Assembly (NCBI GenBank): GCA_026994225.1 | Contig: JALWRI010000010.1 | Span: 1-64,000, forward strand | Length of the DNA stretch: 64,000 bases | Direction of reading: 5' to 3' | Origin: Gammaproteobacteria bacterium | GTDB lineage: Bacteria > Pseudomonadota > Gammaproteobacteria > GRL18 | Shown: piece after piece, positions 56,067-64,000 of the stretch | Layout: each line of letters starts with the position of its first letter | How positions within the stretch are numbered: position 1 is the first letter of the stretch | Translations under genes and position numbers: made by a program | Notes under the pieces: generated by a model | Databases searched by the model: none | The model's input: the letters and a program-made list of their open reading frames with translations, nothing else | Told to the model about the DNA's origin: nothing

Positions 56067-58535
56067 TTATTCCTGCAAGGCAATTAATTCTGCTAATGCC
56101 GTTTGTCTTATCGCACTATCTTGCTGGCGGATAGCCATAGATAAAGCCTGCCTGGAACCAACCAATACAGCTAATTTTTTTGCCCGAGTTAAACCAGTAT
56201 AGATCAAATTACGATATAACATTTTAAAATGCTGAGTAAAAACCGGCATAATCACAATTTGAAATTCACTCCCCTGCGATTTATGAATAGTAATAGCATA
56301 GGCTAAATCTAACTCTAATAAATGTTCTTTTTGATATTTCACTAATCGATTGTCAGGATAAAAAGCAATAACCGCTTGCAGCTTTTCATTATCTATTGAT
56401 ACAATACGTCCAATATCACCATTAAATACATTTAATTCATAATTATTTTTTCTATGTATAACTCTATCGCCTTCTCGCAATAGACGTTCCCCTATTTTTA
56501 ATTGATATTTTTCTGCATCCGGCGGATTAGCATAATGTTGAATAACCGTATTCAAATTAATAGTACCTAATGTACCCCGTGTCATAGGTGTTAAAATTTG
56601 AATTTCTTGTTGTTTACTATAATATTTTGGTATCCATTGTAAATAGAGCTTGAGTATCGTATCAACCGCAGATAATCCATAATGCAATGAAGACCAGGGA
56701 TGTACTTTTTTTAATACTGCTTTCAAACTTTCCACTTCTGTCGCACTTTTTTGTAATTGTTGAATATCAACATGTGCAAATTTGTCTGGAATGATAAATT
56801 CCTGTTGATAAGCAGAAATAAGCTCTTTTTCTGTATTAAATTCAAAGGGCGAAGCGGTGCTTAAGTTTTCCCGTTCTTCTATTTGCCAGGGAAAATACTG
56901 TTTCACCTTATGAATAAAATGTAATTGCTCTTGTGTTACTTCATTACTGTCAATAAAAATACAATCCATGCTTTTCCAGATTGAAGGATTTTTAAACGGA
57001 GAGGCAATAGCCGGCATACTACCTTGATTAATTTGGTGGGCATAACGAATGATGAAAGATTGTTGTGCCTGACGAAATATTTTGGTTAATTGATAACAGG
57101 GGATAACATCTGATGCTATCATATCTTTTAATACATTTCCTGCCCCTACGGATGGAAGTTGATCGGGATCACCGATAAATAATACCTGACAACTATCTGG
57201 CACAGCTTTTAATAACGATGCAGTTAAACTAATATCTAACATAGAACATTCATCTACAATTAAATAATCCGCATCAAGAGGATAGTTTTCATCATGCTGA
57301 AAGTGGGTATTTTTCCAACCTAATAAACGATGAATCGTTGTTGCATCCCGACCGATAACCTCTCCCATACGTTGTGCCGCACGCCCTGTTGGAGCAGCTA
57401 ACAGCACTGTTTTTTTCATAGCTTCAAGTAAACGCACAATCACTAACGTTGTTGTTGTTTTACCACAACCTGGCCCACCAGTTAAAATTGCACAGCTATG
57501 TTGTACAATATGTTGCACGGCATTGCGTTGTTCATCACTCAGTTCAATGATGTATTTTTGACAATAGCTGACTAGCCATTTTTTAATTTGTTGGGTATTA
57601 TATGTTGTCGTTATTTTCGATAAATGTTGCAATTTATTTGCAACACTTGCTTCATCGTAATATAAACGTTTAGAGTAATAAGCAACGACTTCTTGCTCAT
57701 TTTGTACCCATACCCGTAAGTATAATTGTTTATTTTCTCGCATTTGTTCTAAATAAACGGGTAATTGCTCTGCTAAATCAATGGCAATTAAAACCATTAT
57801 GGCTTCTTGTATTTGTTTTGCCGTCAAATAACAATGCCCTTGTTCACGGCTCGCAGCTAATACATGTGTAATGGCTGCCATAATACGTTTATCTGAATAT
57901 TCACCAAAACCTAAACTTAATGCTACTTTATCTGCTGAAAAAAAACCTATACCATAAAAGTCATTCGCTAATGCGTATGGATTATCGGTTACTTTCACTA
58001 TCGCATCATCCCCATATTTTTTATATATTTTGACAGCAAACAAAGTGCTGATACCATGTTGCTGTAAAAACATTATCACATCCCGTATTGCTTGATGTTC
58101 TATCCATCCTGCTGTAATCATTTTTAACTTTTTTTTAGCAATACCAGGTACTTCTATTAAACGATCAATATCATTATCAAACACATCCAGAGTGTCTTCT
58201 TTAAAAAAATTCACAATTTTTTTTGCTGTTTTAGGTCCAACCCCTTTGATTAATCCTGAGCCCAGATAGAGTTCTAACGAGGCGCAGCTTGCTGGTTTTT
58301 TTTCTATTGCCTGATGTGCTTTAAATTGTCGTCCATATTTAGGATCAATCATCCAATGCCCATGAAATTCCATATTTGCCCCGGCAAAAACTCTTGCCTG
58401 AAATACGGTAACGGTTTCTTGTTGCCCTGAATGCCCAAAATTTTGTACCCGTAACACAGACCATCCATTAACAGGATTATGATAAGTGACTCTAGTAACA
58501 ATTCCAGTTAATATTTCATCCATTATGCATAACAT
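56067..58535 (-). CDS. recD2: RecD2-type ATP-dependent helicase
   Basis: 822 residues. An N-terminal OB-like domain (TGIVTRVTYHNPVNGWSVL), helix-hairpin-helix repeats (YLGSGLIKGVGPKTAKKIV), then the superfamily 1B helicase core: motif I GGPGCGKTTT, Q-like region DEQRNAVQHI, motif II DECSMLD, motif III GDPDQLPSVGAG, and motif VI-region IHKSQGSEF with YTGLTRAKK. This is the RecBCD-independent RecD2 form, a 5'-3' helicase in DNA repair. ATG at 58535 or 58523; MDEILTGIV is the more usual start. Confidence 0.92.
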   Translation of the reverse strand: MLCIMDEILTGIVTRVTYHNPVNGWSVLRVQNFGHSGQQETVTVFQARVFAGANMEFHGHWMIDPKYGRQFKAHQAIEKKPASCASLELYLGSGLIKGVGPKTAKKIVNFFKEDTLDVFDNDIDRLIEVPGIAKKKLKMITAGWIEHQAIRDVIMFLQQHGISTLFAVKIYKKYGDDAIVKVTDNPYALANDFYGIGFFSADKVALSLGFGEYSDKRIMAAITHVLAASREQGHCYLTAKQIQEAIMVLIAIDLAEQLPVYLEQMRENKQLYLRVWVQNEQEVVAYYSKRLYYDEASVANKLQHLSKITTTYNTQQIKKWLVSYCQKYIIELSDEQRNAVQHIVQHSCAILTGGPGCGKTTTTLVIVRLLEAMKKTVLLAAPTGRAAQRMGEVIGRDATTIHRLLGWKNTHFQHDENYPLDADYLIVDECSMLDISLTASLLKAVPDSCQVLFIGDPDQLPSVGAGNVLKDMIASDVIPCYQLTKIFRQAQQSFIIRYAHQINQGSMPAIASPFKNPSIWKSMDCIFIDSNEVTQEQLHFIHKVKQYFPWQIEERENLSTASPFEFNTEKELISAYQQEFIIPDKFAHVDIQQLQKSATEVESLKAVLKKVHPWSSLHYGLSAVDTILKLYLQWIPKYYSKQQEIQILTPMTRGTLGTINLNTVIQHYANPPDAEKYQLKIGERLLREGDRVIHRKNNYELNVFNGDIGRIVSIDNEKLQAVIAFYPDNRLVKYQKEHLLELDLAYAITIHKSQGSEFQIVIMPVFTQHFKMLYRNLIYTGLTRAKKLAVLVGSRQALSMAIRQQDSAIRQTALAELIALQE

Positions 58536-58658
58536 CCAGTTAAATTAATTTTAGCGACCACCCTATTTTATCGTGATGGATAAAGTATCTTAATTTCGTT
58601 ATACTATCAATAAACATATCAATTTATCCTCGGTACATCAACACATTAGGCGTGTACT

Positions 58659-60128
58659 ATGTTTTTACCTCCCTGTTTTTTATCTCTGTTTATTATTTTT
58701 AACTTTATATCTACTCTTTCTTTTGCAAACAACACCACACCCCAGACCCGCCAACATATTGCGATTGTTGAGTTTAAAGTGGTTGGTAACATTGATATGG
58801 ATGCCGCAGGTCAAACGATTGCCGAAATGCTGATAGCTCCGTTACTCAATTCAGGTCAATATGATCTCTATGAACGCACCTTATTACGAGCTATCATTGA
58901 CGAACAAAATATGTCACAAACGGAATATGTTAGTGAAGAACATATGGCAAATGAATATGGTAAACTCTACGGCGTACAATCTATCCTTACAGGTAGTATT
59001 TCAAAATTTGGCAATGCTCTTACCATTTCTGCTCGATTAATTCATACTACTACCGGTAGAATATTAAAAAGTGCTAATATTACTATACCTAAAAATAAAT
59101 TAGATAAAATACCCCAATATCTAAAACAATTAGTACAACGTCTTACTCACTCATCAGGGCAGAGCAATAAAAAGCAATATCATTTAACCATTAATGCCAC
59201 TCCAGATAATGCCCGTATTTATATTATGAATATTCAACCTAAATACCGTCCAGGTATGTTGCTCCCTTCAGGAAGGTATATTATTCGTGTTAAATCAAAA
59301 GGTTATAAAACATTATCTAAAAAAGTTATTAATATTACGGATGCGGATAAAGTAGTGAATATTCGTTTACAAAAGGCAAAAGTATTAACACCAATTCAGA
59401 CCACTCAAAACACTTTACCTGCTATTAAAATGATAAAAATAACAGGTGACTGTTTTAATATGGGTAGCCCTCCCGATATGGTAGAATTTAACAAAGATGA
59501 ACGACAACATTTTATTTGTGTCAATGATTTTTTAATTAGTCAACATGAAATTACTGTTGCAGAATATGCAATATTTTCTCAACAAACTGGCTATACGATG
59601 CAAACAAAAGTAACTGAACATAACCATAATCATCCTGTCGTAAAAGTAAGTTGGCATGATGCCATCGCTTTTACTAACTGGTTATCCCGTAAAACTAAAA
59701 AATATTACCGTTTACCTACCGAAGCAGAATGGGAATTTGCAGCCCGTGCAGGAACTAATAGTACGTATTATACCGGAAACTGTATTCATTCATCACAGGC
59801 TAATTTTGATGGTCGTCATGCAGAAAAACATTGTCCTAAATCAGCGTATAGAAAAAAATCCCTTCCCGTTTGTTCTTTGGATAAAAATCCTTATGGATTA
59901 TGTGATATATTAGGCAATGTGTGGGAGTGGACATGTTCACGCTATGATGAATTATATGGTGGCAGTGAGTTGGTTTGTGCAGCAATAGGCGAAAAAGGCT
60001 TGCGAGTGCAGCGAGGAGGTTCTTGGGATAGTGAACCCTATCAACTTCGTTCAGCACATAGAGAAACCGGTACGGTAGACTACACCAATACAACCTTAGG
60101 TTTTCGTATCGTACAAGAAATACAATAA
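58659..60128 (+). CDS. Exported CsgG-like/PEGA/FGE-sulfatase domain protein
   Basis: 489 residues. Signal peptide LSLFIIFNFISTLSFA. Residues about 28-165 have the CsgG/FlgO-type fold (IAIVEFKVVGNIDMDA ... LYGVQSILTGSISKFG). About 175-245 is a PEGA-like beta domain (INATPDNARIYI ... PSGRYIIRVKSKGYK). About 255-489 is an FGE-sulfatase (SUMF1-like) domain (FNMGSPPDM, HEITVAEYAIF, PVVKVSWHDAIAFTNWLS, YRLPTEAEWEFAARAG, LGNVWEWT, RVQRGGSW, GFRIV). The cysteines that catalytic FGE needs after RGGSW are absent (DSEPYQLRSAHRE), so it is likely a binding domain. The next gene, 20 bases downstream, is another CsgG-like protein. Confidence 0.85.
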   Translation: MFLPPCFLSLFIIFNFISTLSFANNTTPQTRQHIAIVEFKVVGNIDMDAAGQTIAEMLIAPLLNSGQYDLYERTLLRAIIDEQNMSQTEYVSEEHMANEYGKLYGVQSILTGSISKFGNALTISARLIHTTTGRILKSANITIPKNKLDKIPQYLKQLVQRLTHSSGQSNKKQYHLTINATPDNARIYIMNIQPKYRPGMLLPSGRYIIRVKSKGYKTLSKKVINITDADKVVNIRLQKAKVLTPIQTTQNTLPAIKMIKITGDCFNMGSPPDMVEFNKDERQHFICVNDFLISQHEITVAEYAIFSQQTGYTMQTKVTEHNHNHPVVKVSWHDAIAFTNWLSRKTKKYYRLPTEAEWEFAARAGTNSTYYTGNCIHSSQANFDGRHAEKHCPKSAYRKKSLPVCSLDKNPYGLCDILGNVWEWTCSRYDELYGGSELVCAAIGEKGLRVQRGGSWDSEPYQLRSAHRETGTVDYTNTTLGFRIVQEIQ

Positions 60129-60148
60129 TACTCAGTTAAGGAAGTATC

Positions 60149-62005
60149 ATGTTATCGACAATATATCCCCCCTCATGTTCTATCAGGATAGCATCATCAG
60201 CAATACGATATCTGCTCTATGGTATGATGTTATCTCTTGCTGCCTGTGTCAGTAATCCGGCATTAGACAAATCGGAGAAACTACTACAACAAGGAAAAAA
60301 AGTAGCAGCTTTTGATACATTATATGCAGCGTTAGCCAATGCATCAGACTCGGATAAAAAAGCAATCAAAATAAAAATGCAACAATTAGCCCCTTATATT
60401 GCACCCAATAGAATAAAAACAGCACGCCATTTATTAAGTTCTCCTAATACTATCCCTGATCTTCAAAAAGCTGTCCATTATCTTACTGATTCAGTCAAAT
60501 ATGATTATCAAAATCAAATTAGTACAACATTAAAACGCTATAAAAAAGAATTACGTCAATATCAACATGAACAACAACAATTATTATCGAAAATAACAAC
60601 AGCAAGCAGTGAAAATAATTGGAATAATGTCTTTACTTTACTCAAGCATTTAAAAAGAATTAATCCTGCCTATCCCCATTTACCCGAAAAATATACCAAT
60701 ACACTACAACAACGTAAAGATTATTATCAATATCAAATAGAGGATGCCATTTATCGCAAGGACTGGCAAAGCGCACAAACAATACTTACTTCCTTATCTA
60801 AAGAAATCCCTCCCTTTAATTCCAAATGGTTAAGACAATTTTCCAATCAATACCAAAATGATATTAACAATCGTATAGAAAAAAATATTCGCTATCTAAT
60901 TAGTCGTAATAAATATTTTAAAGCCTATATCTTGTTAAAAGATACCCATATCCTATCTAAAGATAAATTGTTATTTCAAATTAAAACCCGTGGCGTTAAT
61001 TATTATATTAATAAAGCAAGACAGTTTATGGCTTTAAATAATGATGATCCGAGTATTTCTACAGGAAAAGCATATATTTTTGCTTATAAAGCAATACAGA
61101 TTGATTCATATAATCAAGAAGCCTTTTCATTACATCGTGATTTACAAGATGCTATCTCCAAGAAAATTAAAATCTATATCGCAATATCTACCTTTGGTTC
61201 ACCCCAGCATGAACCTGAATCTGGCACACGTTTTTCTGATTCATTAATTGCTTATCTATCTAAAAATTTACCTTATAGTATTGAGATCATGGAACGTTCC
61301 AAAGTGGATGTAATGTTGCAAAAATACGAACAAAGTTATGAAGAACTTAGTAAACAACTTGGCCTGGAACTCTTTATTATAGGGAATATTTCTACCTTAA
61401 GCGTAGAGCGACAACAAACAAGGGGTAAACAAACCATTATGGTAGAAGTGGGAGAAAGACAAGAAGCGAACCCAGAATATCAACAATATATGAATATTTA
61501 TGGTTCTGATGTATCAAAGTGGCCACGTTATGTAACACCGACTATTAATAGAAAAATGACAGAAGCCTTCAGTTATAATGTAGGTGAAGAAAAAGTAAAC
61601 GGTTTAATGACCGCATCCGTACGTTTATTTGATACCAAACTTGGAGCCATCACTAAAGCAGAAATTTTTAAATCCTCTTTTAGTGATAAGGATACTTTTC
61701 ATGATGCTGTATCTTCAGCGGGTATTCTATATGATCCGCTCGATCTTCCCACTAATAATAATATTAAAGATCAAATGACAGAAGATTTAATTCGACAAGT
61801 TGCTAAAGTTATTTTAGCTAATTTTAAAGATTTAGAAAAAGATTACTGGTCACATGCAAAAGAAAATATTAATCGCCGAGAACAGAATAAAGCCTTACAA
61901 TTCTTAGCCGAAGGGTTAGTATATTGTCTAAAAAATCATCTGCCTAAAAAAAATGTCTGGTTTGATAAAATCTACAATACTGCCTTATTAGAACTTACTG
62001 ATTAA
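60149..62005 (+). CDS. CsgG-like lipoprotein with helical repeat region
   Basis: 618 residues. The lipobox SLAAC follows a hydrophobic segment, so it is a lipoprotein. About 40-370 is helical and TPR-like (LLQQGKKVAAFDTLYAAL ... AYKAIQIDSYNQEAFSLHRDL). About 370-560 has a CsgG-like domain (IAISTFGSPQHE ... SIEIMERSKVDVML ... QLGLELFIIGNIS ... TASVRLFDTKLGAI). The last part is another helical region. Together with the preceding gene it looks like a lipoprotein/exported pair of the outer membrane; the exact role is unknown. The long N-terminal leader before the lipobox is unusual; an internal start at ATG near residue 26 (MMLSLAAC) is possible. Confidence 0.78.
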   Translation: MLSTIYPPSCSIRIASSAIRYLLYGMMLSLAACVSNPALDKSEKLLQQGKKVAAFDTLYAALANASDSDKKAIKIKMQQLAPYIAPNRIKTARHLLSSPNTIPDLQKAVHYLTDSVKYDYQNQISTTLKRYKKELRQYQHEQQQLLSKITTASSENNWNNVFTLLKHLKRINPAYPHLPEKYTNTLQQRKDYYQYQIEDAIYRKDWQSAQTILTSLSKEIPPFNSKWLRQFSNQYQNDINNRIEKNIRYLISRNKYFKAYILLKDTHILSKDKLLFQIKTRGVNYYINKARQFMALNNDDPSISTGKAYIFAYKAIQIDSYNQEAFSLHRDLQDAISKKIKIYIAISTFGSPQHEPESGTRFSDSLIAYLSKNLPYSIEIMERSKVDVMLQKYEQSYEELSKQLGLELFIIGNISTLSVERQQTRGKQTIMVEVGERQEANPEYQQYMNIYGSDVSKWPRYVTPTINRKMTEAFSYNVGEEKVNGLMTASVRLFDTKLGAITKAEIFKSSFSDKDTFHDAVSSAGILYDPLDLPTNNNIKDQMTEDLIRQVAKVILANFKDLEKDYWSHAKENINRREQNKALQFLAEGLVYCLKNHLPKKNVWFDKIYNTALLELTD

Positions 62006-62056
62006 TATATGTTCATTACAGGAATAACAACATGTATGATTTAAAAACAATATAAT

Positions 62057-62346
62057 TATAAGAAACTATTTTGGATTACCGGTCTTATCACCTTTTTCCT
62101 TTCCCCTATTGCCGATAATCTCACTACAGCATTAATTTTAGCTACCGTATTAATTACGCTTGAGCAAAAGAATAAAGCCTTTCTTATTCCAGCGGCTATT
62201 AATATTAAGGAAGTTTGATCTCATTTGGATCTGCTGCTAGAGTCGGTGTCATGGGTAAATTACGCGGTATTTATACCTTTACTTCTCACTTACGTTATGT
62301 TTGGACTATATTTACAGGTTATATCATATCTATTTGTATCTGGTAT
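62057..62346 (+). pseudogene. NhaD-type sodium:proton antiporter, internal remnant
   Basis: Two pieces of the same gene survive. The first frame (62057-62218) reads LFWITGLITFFLSPIADNLTTALIL then PAAIN, the NhaD signature region. The second frame, from about 62215, reads SFGSAARVGVMGKLRGIY then TFTSHLRYVWTIFTGYIIS, the NhaD C-terminus. The stretch between, including the GGAFSPFGD motif, and everything upstream are deleted. No start codon exists. Its 3' end is overlapped by the opposite-strand MazG-like gene. Confidence 0.8.
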
Positions 62347-62699
62347 TCTACTGCCTTTTTTGCTTTTCCCTTTACTTTTTCAATCGGAAAACGTTGCTGA
62401 TTGATCTGCATCTTTTCCTCCACAGCTGCTAATATATCAATATCTAACCGTTCAGATAAACGTAATAAATAAATTTGTATATCTGCCATTTCATGGCTAA
62501 TTTCTTGTAACTTTTCTTTTGATAACTGTTCCGCTTCACATTGTTCAGGCGATAACCATTGAAAATGCTCAATTAATTCTGCTACCTCAGCAATTAATGC
62601 CATCGACAAGTTTTTAGGTGAATGAAATTGTTCCCAGTCACGTTGTTTAGCAAACACTGCAAGTTGTTCTTGTAATTGTAAAAATTTATCTGACATCAT
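62319..62699 (-). CDS. MazG-like nucleotide pyrophosphohydrolase
   Basis: 126 residues. The MazG fold motifs are present: EVAELIEHFQW (metal-binding E-x-x-E), then EISHEMADIQIYLLRLSERLDIDI with the conserved E-x-x-D. Hydrolyses (d)NTPs to monophosphates; this short form is closest to the dCTPase/RS21-C6 type. Conservation should end near EKVKGKAKK; the tail AVEYQIQIDMI is read from the antisense of the nhaD remnant, so the original C-terminus may have been lost or replaced. ATG at 62699 was chosen (GAG 5 bases upstream); GTG at 62705 is also open. Confidence 0.88.
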   Translation of the reverse strand: MMSDKFLQLQEQLAVFAKQRDWEQFHSPKNLSMALIAEVAELIEHFQWLSPEQCEAEQLSKEKLQEISHEMADIQIYLLRLSERLDIDILAAVEEKMQINQQRFPIEKVKGKAKKAVEYQIQIDMI

Positions 62700-62789
62700 C
62701 TTCACTCTATTGATTAATTGTTATTTTACATATTTTGATATGGCTGCTATGATGAAATACTAACATGACTTTCATTATTATAACAAAAT

Positions 62790-63695
62790 ATGAGAAATAG
62801 CATTTTATTTATTTTTATTACTGCATTAACGATATGGTGTATCTTTTTCATATTTAAACAAGAACCGTCTATATCTGCCCCCTCTTCTTCCAAAGTCTTG
62901 CGTATAGGTATCTTACCAACTAAAAACAAAACCCAATTACTACAACAATATCAACCTTTATTTAATTACTTATCTCAACGTATTGGGATGAAAATAAGTA
63001 CCTCTATTCCTAATAATTATCAAGAATTATTGGATATGTTTAATCAAGATAAAATTGATCTCGCTTATTTTGGAGGTATCACCTTTGTGCAAGCTCATCA
63101 AGCACACCATGCTTATCCTCTTGTTATGCGTGATACCGATACCCGCTTTACCAGTTGGTTTATTACTCAAAAACAAAATATAAAAAAACCTTTTTCTTAT
63201 TTTAAAAATAAAAAAATAGCCTTTGGTAATCCTCTATCCACATCTGGCTATATAATGCCTTATTACTATTTACAACAACAAAAACAAATCATTCCTGAAC
63301 AATTTTTTAGTCATATAGAATATTCTCCTCATCACAATGCCACCATTAATAAAGTATTACATAATGAAGTTGATATAGGTGTTATTAATCCAAATGTCTT
63401 AAAACAAATGTTACATACAGGAAAACTTCAAAAAGATATGCTCCATATTGTGTGGGAAACGCCCCCTTATGTGAATTATGTTTGGGCAGTGCAAGAATAT
63501 CTTGATGAAGTCATTAAAATTAAATTACTTAATGCGTTCCTTGAATTAGACATGAATAAACCTGTACATCAGCTAATATTAAAAAATATCTCTGCCAATG
63601 CCTTTTTTCCTGTTGATATACATGATTTTAGAGACTTAAAGAATATTCTAAAAGATGTATATAATAATAATCTGAATAAATATGATAAAAAATAA
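62790..63695 (+). CDS. PhnD/SsuA-like periplasmic phosphate/phosphonate-type binding protein
   Basis: 301 residues. N-terminal hydrophobic segment SILFIFITALTIWCIFFIF, apparently uncleaved or a signal anchor, then the type 2 periplasmic binding fold of the PhnD family: LRIGILPTKNKTQLLQQY, IDLAYFGGITFVQA, KKIAFGNPLSTSGYIMP, and DIGVINPNV. No PhnC/PhnE transporter genes follow; the next gene encodes a membrane protein that overlaps by 14 bases. PhnD-like domains in such settings often serve as the sensor of a signalling protein. Confidence 0.88.
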   Translation: MRNSILFIFITALTIWCIFFIFKQEPSISAPSSSKVLRIGILPTKNKTQLLQQYQPLFNYLSQRIGMKISTSIPNNYQELLDMFNQDKIDLAYFGGITFVQAHQAHHAYPLVMRDTDTRFTSWFITQKQNIKKPFSYFKNKKIAFGNPLSTSGYIMPYYYLQQQKQIIPEQFFSHIEYSPHHNATINKVLHNEVDIGVINPNVLKQMLHTGKLQKDMLHIVWETPPYVNYVWAVQEYLDEVIKIKLLNAFLELDMNKPVHQLILKNISANAFFPVDIHDFRDLKNILKDVYNNNLNKYDKK

Positions 63696-64000
63696 TAACG
63701 CTTCATGGCATAAAAATATTCGCTATTATATTTATGGTTTAATAACTATTATTAGTGGGCTTGCAAGTATTACTTTAAGTTATTACTTCTGGCAAAATTA
63801 TTTAACCAATAAAATACAATACACGGCGAATAATTATCATTTAGCAAGTACCTCTCATTATTTGAAGGCCATTATTGAACTACACAAAATACTTAATAAT
63901 ACCCCTGATTTTTTGGATATGAGTTCAGATAGTCAAACCAATATCACACAACAACATAATGAAAAGATGATTTCCTATTATTTTATTCAACGGGAGCTTG
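63682..64000 (+). CDS. Membrane protein, truncated by the window end
   Basis: 106 codons visible, with ATG at 63682 inside the previous gene (14-base overlap in another frame). The first helix (NIRYYIYGLITIISGLASIT) is a transmembrane segment, followed by a polar, helical, probably periplasmic stretch. A sensor kinase, cyclase or chemoreceptor is likely from the preceding PhnD-like gene, but no output domain is in view. Confidence 0.7.
   Translation, partial: MIKNNNASWHKNIRYYIYGLITIISGLASITLSYYFWQNYLTNKIQYTANNYHLASTSHYLKAIIELHKILNNTPDFLDMSSDSQTNITQQHNEKMISYYFIQREL

Noticed and set aside
58659-60128. Catalytic formylglycine-generating enzyme
   Set aside because: The required cysteines after the RGGSW motif are missing.
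1-64000. CRISPR arrays, tRNA or rRNA genes
   Set aside because: No regularly spaced direct repeats, cloverleaf or T-loop sequences, or rRNA blocks were found on reading either strand.

Overview
The window is a chromosomal stretch of an AT-rich gammaproteobacterium. The placement rests on a canonical RpoD (sigma-70), the mutY-yggX pair, thiS-thiG-trmB, an OxyR that keeps Cys199 and Cys208 at the E. coli numbering, a glutamine synthetase with the adenylylation motif and an NtrC/sigma-54-like promoter, a DUF4124 gene beside glnA, pdxH, nudB-like and pdxH-type housekeeping genes, and a pyrophosphate-type phosphofructokinase. This mix suggests a free-living sulfur- or methane-oxidising lineage such as Thiotrichales/Beggiatoaceae, but no marker here fixes the genus. 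There are no rRNA, tRNA or CRISPR loci that I can recognise.

Layout. 0-0.8 kb: a decayed IS607-type element (broken serine recombinase and tnpB). 0.8-7.2 kb: a diguanylate cyclase, a DUF1439 protein, a carbamoyltransferase/SxtJ-like/DUF5989 cassette, a pseudo-receiver protein and a cupin-like protein. 7.2-14.7 kb: rpoD, a secreted VWA protein, a FIST sensor with a hybrid histidine kinase, and mutY-yggX. 14.9-21.5 kb: an OLD-family-like ATPase, CBS and crotonase-fold proteins, a truncated YaiI-family gene, a degenerate HD-GYP protein and a secreted protein. 21.6-27.7 kb: thiS-thiG-trmB facing a three-gene operon of unknown protein, UPF0145 protein and sensor kinase. 27.8-37.8 kb: a CPA2 antiporter, a dynamin-like GTPase, a RluA fragment cut by a palindrome, a large lipoprotein, a NUDIX/permease pair and a pseudopilin. 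37.9-46.4 kb: oxyR, DUF4124, glnA with its regulatory region, a cation exporter, TraB/GumN, pdxH and pfp. 46.4-64 kb: a haem-type chemoreceptor, rep, methyltransferases, pteridine-reductase-like SDR, uppP, a YfiR-like protein, recD2, a CsgG/FGE pair, an nhaD remnant, a MazG-like hydrolase and a PhnD-like receptor next to a truncated membrane protein.

Two themes stand out. First, signalling is abundant: cyclase, pseudo-receiver, hybrid kinase, FIST sensor, CHASE8-like kinase, chemoreceptor, YfiR and a catalytically degraded HD-GYP. Second, there is gene decay linked to small mobile palindromes. Three solo copies of a GTGAACTACCCGC palindrome, which look like ends of IS200/IS605-type elements, sit in or beside broken or altered genes. 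Truncated remnants of rluA, yaiI, nhaD and tnpA/tnpB are present.

The best candidates for something little described are the carbamoyltransferase/SxtJ/DUF5989 cassette, the palindrome family that adds a PLGAGSS-type tail to proteins, the 721-residue unknown with its UPF0145 and kinase partners, and the solitary OLD-type ATPase whose TOPRIM residues look altered. All functional assignments come from reading motifs by eye; no database search was possible.
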